Of a DNA stretch of 5,298 nucleotides, positions 1-5,298 are shown one piece after another (positions within the stretch are counted from its first letter, which is position 1; each line of letters starts with the position of its first letter). Position numbers and translations under genes: made by a program. The stretch comes from Actinomycetota bacterium (GTDB lineage Bacteria > Actinomycetota > Acidimicrobiia > Acidimicrobiales > JACCXE01): assembly GCA_013697265.1 (NCBI GenBank), contig JACCXE010000205.1, positions 1 through 5,298 on the forward strand, read 5' to 3'. Below the pieces are notes generated by a model, which did no database searches, was not told the DNA's origin, and saw only the letters and a list, made by a program, of their open reading frames with translations.

Positions 1-960
1 GTACCGGATGCCGGCAAGGTCGGTGGTGCCGTAGGTGTAGCCGCCGTCGCTCTTGCGGATGATGAGCGGCGCCTCGAACCCGTCGACAAAAATGCACAGC
101 GCGCCGTCGTCGACCACGGCGACGCCGCTCGCCTCGAGTTCCGCCGTTGTGTCAACCAGCAGACCGTTGTAGGCGCTCTCGGGCTTGACGTCGTCGTCGA
201 CGAGCAGCACGCCAAGTTGCGCGTAGATCGCCACGTTGTGTTCGTGCGCGACGTCGACGAAGCGCCGCCACACCGCGTGCGTTTCCTCGTCGCCCGACTG
301 CAACGACACGACGCGGGCGCGGGCCCGCGCAGCGAACTCTTCGTCGGTGGTGAACCGGCCGTGCGCCGATTGGTAGAAGTCGGTGAGGTCGTCGAGCGAC
401 GGGTAGTCGCCGCTGCGCTCACAGTCGAGGTAGTGCTCGATGAGCATCCCGAACGACGTGCCCCAGTCCCCGTAGTGGTTCTGTCGGATTACCTCATGAC
501 CGAGAAACGCGAGGGTGCGGGCGACGGCGTCGCCGATGATCGTCGAGCGGAGGTGGCCGACGTGCATCTCTTTGTTGACCGTCGGGCTCGAGTAGTCGAT
601 GACGACGCGCTCGGGCTTAGCGGCGGAAGCGACCCCGGCGCGATCGTCCTCGTTGATCGCGGCCACCGCTGCGGCGAGGGCCGCGGATTCGAGCCACAAG
701 TTGATGAAGCCGGGCCCGGCGATCTCGGTGCGCGCGACCAATCCGGCCAAGTCCGCATGCTCAACAATGGCCGCGGCGACGTCGCGCGGCGGCTTCCCGA
801 CGCGTTTTGCGAGCGCCATCGCGGCGTTAGCCTGCGCGTCGGCGTGCTGGCTTGGGCGCAGCACGGCGTCCTCGTTCGCGAACTCCGAACCGAACGCCGC
901 TTCGATCGCGGCGGTCAGGCGCGCGCCGACCGCGAGAAATGGAGACGGTGATTCGGCCAT
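1..960 (-). CDS. argS: Arginyl-tRNA synthetase, N-terminal 320 residues (truncated by window edge)
   Basis: A cytoplasmic class I aminoacyl-tRNA synthetase that charges tRNA-Arg with arginine using ATP. Translation of the minus strand from the ATG at 960-958 is open to the window edge. Residues 1-90 look like the Add-1 domain that touches the tRNA D-loop, ending in GPGFINLWL (82-90). The catalytic fold then begins: SSPTVNKEMHVGHLRSTIIGD (124-144) contains the HIGH signature as HVGH (133-136), followed by NHYGDWGTSFGMLI (161-174) and RKSDGGYTYGTTDLA (302-316). The KMSKS-like loop and the anticodon-binding DALR domain lie outside the window; full proteins are usually 550-590 residues, so a bit over half is seen. 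The motif wording matches the E. coli-like subclass, not the SANPTGPIHIGG form of M. tuberculosis ArgS. No Shine-Dalgarno precedes the start, and lysA starts divergently only 21 bp away. No frameshift or stop is visible. Confidence 0.97.
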   Translation of the reverse strand, partial: MAESPSPFLAVGARLTAAIEAAFGSEFANEDAVLRPSQHADAQANAAMALAKRVGKPPRDVAAAIVEHADLAGLVARTEIAGPGFINLWLESAALAAAVAAINEDDRAGVASAAKPERVVIDYSSPTVNKEMHVGHLRSTIIGDAVARTLAFLGHEVIRQNHYGDWGTSFGMLIEHYLDCERSGDYPSLDDLTDFYQSAHGRFTTDEEFAARARARVVSLQSGDEETHAVWRRFVDVAHEHNVAIYAQLGVLLVDDDVKPESAYNGLLVDTTAELEASGVAVVDDGALCIFVDGFEAPLIIRKSDGGYTYGTTDLAGIRY

Positions 961-981
961 GTCGTTACTAATTTCGCACGG
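961..981. promoter_or_regulatory. 21-bp divergent argS/lysA start region with likely lysA -10 box
   Basis: The whole gap between the two divergent start codons. Its core TTACTAATTT (965-974) is strikingly AT-rich for this window. On the plus strand TAATTT (969-974) fits the actinobacterial -10 pattern TAnnnT, and its distance to the lysA ATG (982) puts transcription start at about 981-982, so the lysA mRNA would be leaderless. This agrees with the lack of a Shine-Dalgarno. On the minus strand only the weaker TAGTAA (970-965) is found, 4 bp from the argS ATG. No recognisable -35 is seen on either side; any -35 contacts must lie within the opposite gene. There is no room for a lysine riboswitch or attenuator. 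Confidence 0.5.
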
Positions 982-2259
982 ATGACGCCGCTTCCCCGAA
1001 ACCTTTTGTCGGCGAACGCGTCTGTCGACGCAGACGGGCGTCTGCGGATTGCCGGCCTCGACGCGCTCGATCTGGCCTCTGAATTCGGCACGCCGCTGTT
1101 CATTTACGACGAAGACGACCTGCGGTCCCGGGCCCGGGCTGCCGTGGATGCCTTCGGGGACGGGGTCGCGTTCGCTTCGAAGTCGTTCCTGTGCAAGGCG
1201 ATGGCGCGCCTGGCTTACGACGAAGGCATGTGCATCGATGTGTCGACGGCGGGGGAGTTGCACGTGGTGCTGGCCGCCGGTGTGCCCGCCGCCCGCCTCG
1301 TGCTGCACGGAAACAACAAGTCCGACGACGAACTCGCCCGTGCCCTCGACATCGGCGTCGGCCGCATCATCGTCGACTCCTTCGACGAGATCGACCGCAT
1401 TGCAACGTTGCTCGAGGCTCGGCCAGACCTAACGCCCCGGGTGCTGATCCGGGTCACCCCTGGCGTCGAGGCCCACACCCACGAATACGTGATGACGGGC
1501 CAGGAAGACTCGAAGTTCGGTTTCTCGGTGGCCAGCGGCGCGGCGGCGAAGGCGATCGATCGGTTGCAGTCGCTGGGCGTCAACCTCGTCGGCATCCACG
1601 CCCACATCGGCAGCCAGATCTTTCGCACCATCGCCTTCGAGCAAGAGGTCGCCGTTTTGGCCGAGGTCGTGAAGGACATGGACATCGAAGAGCTCTGCAT
1701 CGGCGGCGGCCTCGGCGTCGCCTACGTCGAGCACGAGGAAGGTCCGACTATGGCGCAGTGGGGCGCCACCGTGAGGGCCGCCGCCGCGAAAGCGGGCGTG
1801 GCCGCCGACGTGCGCATCACCGCCGAGCCGGGCCGGTCGATCGTGGCACCGGCTGCGGTCACCCTCTACACCGTCGGCACTATCAAGCACCTACACGGCA
1901 TCCGCACCTATGCGGCGGTGGACGGGGGTATGAGCGACAACCCGCGGCCCGTGCTCTATGGCAGCGGCTACGAAACGTTCCTGCCCCGTTGCGTCGACGC
2001 CGACCGCGACCTCACGGTCACCCTGGTCGGCAAACACTGCGAATCGGGCGACGTGATCGTGCGCGACGGACGCGTCCCGCTCGACATCGCCGTCGGCGAC
2101 ATCATTGCCACGCCTGTAACCGGCGCCTACGGCTACTCGATGGCGTCGAACTACAACAAGGTGCCCCGCCCGCCCGTGGTGTTCGTCAAGGAAGGCGACG
2201 CTCGCCTCGTCGTGCGCCGCGAAACCGTCGACGACTTGCTCCGCCTCGATGTTGAGTAA
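982..2259 (+). CDS. lysA: Diaminopimelate decarboxylase
   Basis: A PLP-dependent fold-III decarboxylase that converts meso-diaminopimelate to L-lysine and CO2, the last step of lysine synthesis, in the cytoplasm. The 425 residues are full length for the family. The alanine-racemase-like barrel shows the PLP lysine in FASKSF (K67), the HIGSQI motif (208-213), the glycine-rich phosphate loop GGGLG (241-245) and EPGRSI (282-287). The C-terminal beta domain shows DGGM (314-317), the active-site CESGD (353-357, with the cysteine that reaches into the partner subunit's site) and GAYGYSMASNYN (381-392). All key residues are present. The ATG at 982 is chosen because it gives a normal N-terminus (GRLRIAGLDALDLASEFGTPLFIYDEDDL-like region begins at residue 19) and lies 7 bp after a TAnnnT box; no Shine-Dalgarno is present, so a leaderless start is inferred. 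Next gene hom follows after 60 bp on the same strand; the two serve the same aspartate-family pathway. Confidence 0.98.
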   Translation: MTPLPRNLLSANASVDADGRLRIAGLDALDLASEFGTPLFIYDEDDLRSRARAAVDAFGDGVAFASKSFLCKAMARLAYDEGMCIDVSTAGELHVVLAAGVPAARLVLHGNNKSDDELARALDIGVGRIIVDSFDEIDRIATLLEARPDLTPRVLIRVTPGVEAHTHEYVMTGQEDSKFGFSVASGAAAKAIDRLQSLGVNLVGIHAHIGSQIFRTIAFEQEVAVLAEVVKDMDIEELCIGGGLGVAYVEHEEGPTMAQWGATVRAAAAKAGVAADVRITAEPGRSIVAPAAVTLYTVGTIKHLHGIRTYAAVDGGMSDNPRPVLYGSGYETFLPRCVDADRDLTVTLVGKHCESGDVIVRDGRVPLDIAVGDIIATPVTGAYGYSMASNYNKVPRPPVVFVKEGDARLVVRRETVDDLLRLDVE

Positions 2260-2297
2260 CCCTCAACTCGGCCGGACCTGCGGGGTGCCCGGCCGGG
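2251..2297 (+). terminator. Tandem hairpins at the lysA 3' end, possible weak terminator or attenuator
   Basis: Two inverted repeats stand back to back. The first, GTTGAG/CTCAAC (2251-2256 with 2262-2267), has a 5-nt loop that contains the lysA stop codon. The second pairs CTCGGCCGG (2267-2275) with CCGGCCGGG (2289-2297), 9 bp with one G-T wobble, and its loop can add ACC/GGT (2276-2278 with 2284-2286). The two share base 2267, so the full stems compete by one pair. What follows is GGAAAAAG and not a T-run, so this is not a canonical intrinsic terminator on the plus strand. It may slow or partly end transcription before hom, or stabilise the lysA mRNA end. Confidence 0.35.
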
Positions 2298-2303
2298 AAA
2301 AAG

Positions 2304-2309
2304 TAGCCT
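2304..2309 (+). promoter_or_regulatory. Likely -10 box for hom-thrC
   Basis: TAGCCT matches TAnnnT and lies 10 bp before the hom ATG, which predicts a transcript with a 5' leader of only a few bases. No good -35 is seen at 16-19 bp spacing, where the GC-rich hairpin arm lies instead. If real, hom-thrC has its own promoter and does not depend on read-through from lysA. The purine stretch GAGACGAG just before the ATG could alternatively serve as a weak ribosome binding site on a read-through transcript. Confidence 0.4.
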
Positions 2310-2319
2310 CAGAGACGAG

Positions 2320-3606
2320 ATGACCAGTGCCGTACGAGTGGGGGTCCTCGGCTGCGGCAACGTAGGCGGGGCTCTCGTGAGCCTCCTTGCGCGGGAAGCG
2401 AACGCTATCGAGGCGCGCACCGGCATTCGTCTCGAGATCACCCGCGTGGCGGTGCGCGACCTCGACAAACCCCGTCCCCCCGAGCTGAACCGCGCCGTGC
2501 TCACCACCGACCCCAACGCGGTCGTCACTGCCGACGACGTCGACGTCGTGGTCGAGATCATGGGCGTGCTCGACCCGGCCGACGAACTGCTGCGCGCCGC
2601 GCTCGCCGCCGGTAAGCCCGTCGTCACCGCGAACAAGGAACTGCTGGCCACTCGCGGGGTCGACCTATTCGCGGCTGCCGCGGCGGCGGGCCGCGACCTG
2701 CTGTTCGAAGCCGCGGTCGGCGGTGGCATCCCGCTTATTCGTCCTCTGCGCGAGTCGCTGGCCGGCGAACCCATTGCCCGCATCATGGGCATCGTCAACG
2801 GCACGACCAACTTCATCCTCACCCGCATGACCGAGGACGGCGCGACCTATGAAGACGCGCTGACCGAAGCCCAGCGCCTCGGTTACGCCGAGCCCGACCC
2901 CACCGCCGACGTTGGCGGCTTCGACGCGGGCGCCAAGGTGGCGATCTTGGCCAGCATTGCGTTCGGTGTCGGCGTTTCTCTCGACGACGTTTACTGCGAG
3001 GGAATCACCAAGATCACGGCGACCGACATCGCGTTCGCACGACGTCTCGGTTACGTCGTCAAGCTGCTGGGCATCGCCGAACAGGTCGACGGCCAAATCG
3101 GCGTGCGCGTGCACCCCGCGATGGTGCCGGCGACTCACCCGTTGGCGAGCGTGCGCGATTCCTTCAACGCCGTGTTCATCGAGGGCGACGCCGTCGGCGA
3201 ACTCATGCTCTACGGACGCGGCGCGGGTGCCATGCCGACGTCGTCGGCGCTGCTGGGCGACCTGCTCGATGCTGCGCACAACCTGCGACAAGGCGGCGCC
3301 GGACGCGCCCCGGTGCTCAGTACCGCGAAGCTGCGCTCGGTCGACGACCTCCGCTCGCAGTACTACTTGGCCCTCGACGTGGCTGACCGCCCCGGCGTGC
3401 TCGCCGCGGTCGCCGGCGTGCTCGGCAACCACGGCGTGTCGATCCAGTCCATGGAACAGCAAGGCCTGGGCGACGAGGCCCGCCTCGTGTTCATCACCCA
3501 CGTCGCCCGTGAGGCCGACGTCCAGAAGACGCTGAGGGATCTCGAGAGCCTCGACGCGGTGCGCAAAATCGGCGGTCTCCTGCGCGTGATCGGCGACGAA
3601 AAATGA
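2320..3606 (+). CDS. hom: Homoserine dehydrogenase with C-terminal ACT domain
   Basis: An NAD(P)H-dependent cytoplasmic enzyme that reduces L-aspartate 4-semialdehyde to L-homoserine, the branch point toward threonine and methionine. The 428 residues are the usual length for the monofunctional, ACT-bearing bacterial type. The Rossmann domain starts with GCGNVG (11-16). The catalytic part shows TANKELLA with K106, GGGIPLIRPLRESLAG (134-149), GIVNGTTNFILTRM (157-170) and GYAEPDPTADVGGFDAGAK (188-206), which supplies E191, D202 and K206, equivalent to yeast Hom6 E208, D219 and K223. The ACT domain (about 347-428) opens with YYLALDVADRPGVLA; in this family it usually mediates inhibition by threonine, which I infer here. 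No aspartokinase domain is fused. The gene overlaps thrC by 4 bp (ATGA), so the two are surely co-transcribed and probably translationally coupled. The ATG at 2320 lies shortly after a TAnnnT box. Confidence 0.98.
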   Translation: MTSAVRVGVLGCGNVGGALVSLLAREANAIEARTGIRLEITRVAVRDLDKPRPPELNRAVLTTDPNAVVTADDVDVVVEIMGVLDPADELLRAALAAGKPVVTANKELLATRGVDLFAAAAAAGRDLLFEAAVGGGIPLIRPLRESLAGEPIARIMGIVNGTTNFILTRMTEDGATYEDALTEAQRLGYAEPDPTADVGGFDAGAKVAILASIAFGVGVSLDDVYCEGITKITATDIAFARRLGYVVKLLGIAEQVDGQIGVRVHPAMVPATHPLASVRDSFNAVFIEGDAVGELMLYGRGAGAMPTSSALLGDLLDAAHNLRQGGAGRAPVLSTAKLRSVDDLRSQYYLALDVADRPGVLAAVAGVLGNHGVSIQSMEQQGLGDEARLVFITHVAREADVQKTLRDLESLDAVRKIGGLLRVIGDEK

Positions 3607-4643
3607 TTCCCTGGCGTGGGCTGATCGAGGAGTACCGCGCGTTCCTGCCCGTCGCCGCTGACAGCCCGGTCGTCACGCTGCAGGAAGGGGCCACGCCGCT
3701 GTTGCCGGCGCCGCGTCTCAGCGAACGCGTCAACGCGAACGTCTACCTGAAGTTCGAAGGACTGAACCCGACGGGGTCGTTCAAGGACCGGGGCATGACC
3801 ATGGCGATCAGCAAGGCCGTCGAAGAGGGCAGCCACGCCGTGGTGTGCGCGAGCACCGGCAACACCAGCGCGTCCGCTGCCGCGTACGCGGCGCGCGCCG
3901 GGCTCACCTGCGCGGTGCTCGTGCCGGACGGCAAGATTGCGCTGGGCAAGCTCGCGCAGGCGATCATCCACGGCGCCAAAGTGCTTCAGATCAACGGCAA
4001 CTTCGACGAGGCGCTCAACATCGTGCGCGAGCTCGGTGAGAAGTATCCGATCACCGTCGTGAACTCGGTGAACCCCTTTCGTATCGAGGGCCAGAAGACC
4101 GCTGCGTTCGAGATCATCGACGTGCTCGGCGAGGCACCCGACGCCCTTTGCATCCCCGTGGGCAACGCCGGGAATATCACGGCGTACTGGAAGGGTTTCC
4201 TGGAGTACAAGGCCGTCGGGAAGTCGACGCGACTCCCTCACATGCTCGGATTCCAGGCGGCCGGCTCGGCGCCCATTGTCGAAGGTCACCCCATCGACAA
4301 GCCCGAAACGGTGGCCACCGCGATCCGTATCGGTAACCCCGCCAGTTGGTACGGCGCCACCGCCGCGGCCAGTGAGAGCGGTGGATCGATCAAGGCCGTA
4401 ACCGACGACGAGATCCTGGCCGCCTACCGGTTCCTCGCGGCGGAAGAGTCGGTGTTCTGTGAACCAGCGTCGGCCGCGTCGGTGGCCGGTCTCATCAAGT
4501 ACGGCGTGGCCGAAGGCGCGACCGTGGTCTGCGTGAACACCGGCAACGGCCTGAAAGACCCCGACAATGCGCTCGCCGGAGCGCCGCCGCACCGCGCCGT
4601 CGACGCAACGACCGAAGCGATCCGCAAAGAACTCGACCTTTAG
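3603..4643 (+). CDS. thrC: Threonine synthase
   Basis: A PLP-dependent fold-II enzyme that converts O-phospho-L-homoserine and water to L-threonine and phosphate. The 346 residues match the compact bacterial type and resemble M. tuberculosis ThrC closely in motif wording. Seen are EGATPL (28-33), NPTGSFKDRGMTMA (55-68) with the PLP-binding K61, ASTGNTSASAAAYAARAGL (83-101), PDGKIALGKLAQA (108-120), the phosphate-cradle loop PVGNAGNITAYWKG (185-198), EPASAAS (287-293) and TGNGLKDPD (313-321). No residue appears lost. The start ATG overlaps the hom stop (ATGA) and has no clear Shine-Dalgarno, so re-initiation by ribosomes ending hom is likely. Its substrate is made by homoserine kinase, whose gene is absent from the window. 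The 3' end overlaps the stop codon of the opposite-strand cupin gene, leaving no intergenic terminator. Confidence 0.98.
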   Translation: MIPWRGLIEEYRAFLPVAADSPVVTLQEGATPLLPAPRLSERVNANVYLKFEGLNPTGSFKDRGMTMAISKAVEEGSHAVVCASTGNTSASAAAYAARAGLTCAVLVPDGKIALGKLAQAIIHGAKVLQINGNFDEALNIVRELGEKYPITVVNSVNPFRIEGQKTAAFEIIDVLGEAPDALCIPVGNAGNITAYWKGFLEYKAVGKSTRLPHMLGFQAAGSAPIVEGHPIDKPETVATAIRIGNPASWYGATAAASESGGSIKAVTDDEILAAYRFLAAEESVFCEPASAASVAGLIKYGVAEGATVVCVNTGNGLKDPDNALAGAPPHRAVDATTEAIRKELDL

Positions 4644-5188
4644 CCATCCGGCGCGACGCCTTCGTGTTGGGCGCCGCACATGAACACCGCGAGACGGGCG
4701 ACGGTGTCGCCCGGGTTCTTCCACCGGTGACGGGTGCCGTTCTGCACCACGGTGTCGCCGGGTTGCAGGGTCACTTCGGCGCCGTCGTCTAGCTCCAACA
4801 CGACCGTGCCCTCGAGCACGATTTCGAAGTCGATGGTGTTGGTCGTGTGCATACCCGGATCCGAGTGGTCCATGTACCGCATCATTCCGGGCATGCCCGC
4901 TTCGATGTCGGCGAGCCCCGCCGCGATGTCGAGGTCGGCGGGGCGCTCGGCGCCATCGGGCGGGATGGCGAACAGGCCGAAGCGGAAGCCGCCGGCCGGC
5001 GCGAAATACGTGTGATGCGGTGGCATCGCCCCGTCGTCGGGGAACTGCGGCGTGGCGTCACCGCCCCACAGCCGGTGAAACTCGGCACTGGGCATTAGCG
5101 CCGGTTCGATCGGGGCCACCGCCTGGTCGCTCACGAACACTGACTTGCCGGACGAATCGTGCCCGGTTACCACTCGGCGAACATTCAT
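4640..5188 (-). CDS. Cupin-domain protein of unknown substrate (BLL6423-like type)
   Basis: A 182-residue soluble protein with no signal peptide or membrane segment. The N-terminal part (MNVRRVVTGHDSSGKSVFVSD, residues 1-21) is typical of a family of small cupins. The single cupin barrel is C-terminal: motif 1 lies around MHTTNTIDFEIVLEG (113-127) with H114, D120 and E122, and motif 2 is PGDTVVQNGTRHRWKN (143-158) with H154 as likely metal ligand. Related proteins are annotated only as cupins, and I cannot name a reaction; a metal-dependent enzyme or a small-molecule sensor are both possible. The ATG at 5188 is chosen because the conserved family N-terminus begins there. An in-frame GTG at 5233 would add 15 residues; the AAGGA before it directly abuts that codon and so is too close to serve it. 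The gene is convergent with thrC, sharing 4 bp at the stop codons, and has no evident link to threonine synthesis. Confidence 0.87.
   Translation of the reverse strand: MNVRRVVTGHDSSGKSVFVSDQAVAPIEPALMPSAEFHRLWGGDATPQFPDDGAMPPHHTYFAPAGGFRFGLFAIPPDGAERPADLDIAAGLADIEAGMPGMMRYMDHSDPGMHTTNTIDFEIVLEGTVVLELDDGAEVTLQPGDTVVQNGTRHRWKNPGDTVARLAVFMCGAQHEGVAPDG
4695..4713 (+). terminator. Perfect 8-bp hairpin inside the cupin gene, possible thrC transcript end
   Basis: CGGGCGAC (4695-4702) pairs perfectly with GTCGCCCG (4706-4713) around a GGT loop, about 50 bp past the thrC stop. In the plus-strand direction it is followed by GGTTCTTCC, only a mild pyrimidine run, so it is not a textbook terminator. 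Because the thrC and cupin stops overlap, any terminator for hom-thrC must lie within the antisense cupin gene, and this is the best structure I see. It may equally be chance in GC-rich coding DNA. Confidence 0.25.
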
Positions 5189-5202
5189 AGGGAATGAGTC
5201 AA

Positions 5203-5219
5203 GCAAATACGGTGTTTGC
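5203..5219. promoter_or_regulatory. 17-bp near-perfect palindrome, operator-like
   Basis: GCAAATACGGTGTTTGC reads as two 8-bp half-sites around a central G, with 7 of 8 positions symmetric. It lies 15 bp upstream of the cupin ATG and about 34 bp upstream of the -10-like box on the other strand, so a dimeric regulator bound here could act on the cupin gene, on the next plus-strand gene, or both. No regulator gene is in the window and I cannot match the site to a known family. If the cupin used the GTG at 5233 the site would fall in its coding region. Confidence 0.35.
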
Positions 5220-5252
5220 CCTGCTGGCGCCACTCCTTCGGTGGTGTGGTGC

Positions 5253-5258
5253 TACAGT
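5253..5258 (+). promoter_or_regulatory. -10-like box for a gene starting beyond the right edge
   Basis: TACAGT matches TAnnnT in the context GTGCTACAGTCCG. No convincing -35 is found at 16-19 bp. Transcription from about 5265 would give a leader of some 35-40 bases before the expected start codon just past the window, consistent with the AAGGA motif at 5291-5295. Confidence 0.4.
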
Positions 5259-5290
5259 CCGTTTCGCACCGACCGGGTCCCCTGAACTTT

Positions 5291-5295
5291 AAGGA
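5291..5295 (+). promoter_or_regulatory. Shine-Dalgarno AAGGA for the next plus-strand gene
   Basis: AAGGA stands three bases from the window edge, in the stretch ACTTTAAGGAACC. At normal spacing the start codon would fall within a few bases after 5298. It is notable because none of lysA, hom or thrC has such a clear site. By analogy with the M. tuberculosis order argS-lysA-hom-thrC-thrB-rho, the next gene could be rho or thrB, but nothing in the window shows which. Confidence 0.45.
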
Positions 5296-5298
5296 ACC

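Noticed and set aside
317..330. A perfect 14-bp palindrome GCGCGGGCCCGCGC within argS, and a similar CCCGGGCCCGGG at 1127-1138 in lysA
   Set aside because: Both encode alternating Ala-Arg stretches in helices; such palindromes are common by chance in GC-rich coding sequence.
217..951. A 244-codon plus-strand open frame at the left end
   Set aside because: It is the antisense shadow of argS, whose own minus-strand frame has clear synthetase motifs; the product is Arg/Val/Asp-rich and matches nothing I know.
1191..2255. A 354-codon plus-strand frame inside lysA
   Set aside because: It is the +1-shifted shadow of lysA with an extremely Arg/His-rich product and no domain.
2260..2319. Possible T-box, lysine riboswitch or threonine attenuator upstream of lysA or hom
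   Set aside because: The gaps are 21 and 60 bp, too short for any of these, and no leader peptide with Thr/Ile or Lys runs is present.
2534..2549. A perfect 16-bp palindrome ACGACGTCGACGTCGT within hom
   Set aside because: It arises from the Asp-Asp-Val-Asp-Val-Val codons (GAC/GTC) that code a conserved strand of the Rossmann domain, so coding and codon bias explain it.
2908..2937. Homoserine dehydrogenase has Gly199 where many bacterial homologs have Glu (ADVGGFD instead of ADVEGxD)
   Set aside because: The position is Ser in E. coli ThrA and Asn in yeast Hom6, both active, while the true substrate-binding residues E191, D202 and K206 are present.
3363..4724. A 453-codon open frame on the minus strand spanning hom, thrC and the end of the cupin gene
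   Set aside because: It is antisense to two enzymes with intact motifs, its product is rich in Arg, Asp, Val and His without any recognisable domain, and long antisense frames are expected in DNA with GC-rich third positions.

Overview
The window is an ordinary, densely packed chromosomal piece of a high-GC actinobacterium. It carries the lysine/threonine biosynthesis block that in many actinobacteria sits between argS and rho. The proteins look actinobacterial, above all the threonine synthase. High G+C at third codon positions, starts without Shine-Dalgarno sequences and TAnnnT -10 boxes close to start codons agree. A lineage outside the mycobacteria/corynebacteria, perhaps Acidimicrobiia, is my guess and not proven by the sequence.

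Layout. Positions 1-960 (minus strand) hold the first 320 codons of argS, arginyl-tRNA synthetase, which runs off the left edge. After a 21-bp AT-enriched gap, the plus strand carries lysA (982-2259, diaminopimelate decarboxylase), then a 60-bp gap with two hairpins and a likely -10 box, then hom (2320-3606, homoserine dehydrogenase with a C-terminal ACT domain) and thrC (3603-4643, threonine synthase), the last two joined by an ATGA overlap. A small cupin gene (4640-5188, minus strand) converges on thrC and overlaps its stop codon. The last 110 bp (5189-5298) are intergenic. They hold a 17-bp near-perfect palindrome, a -10-like box and, at the very edge, an AAGGA ribosome binding site for a plus-strand gene that should start just outside the window.

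How the genes work together. lysA makes lysine from meso-diaminopimelate. hom turns aspartate semialdehyde into homoserine, and thrC turns O-phosphohomoserine into threonine. The intermediate step, homoserine kinase (thrB), is not in the window; in the M. tuberculosis order it would directly follow thrC, but here that position is taken by the cupin gene on the other strand. ArgS is not part of the pathway but is a classical neighbour of lysA; here it is divergent and not upstream in the same direction.

I see no mobile element, CRISPR array, RNA gene, defence system or other new system. The points worth a second look are small: a probably leaderless, back-to-back argS/lysA promoter region, an ArgS of the E. 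coli-like subclass in an inverted position, missing thrB, hairpins at the ends of lysA and thrC, and an operator-like palindrome beside the cupin gene.
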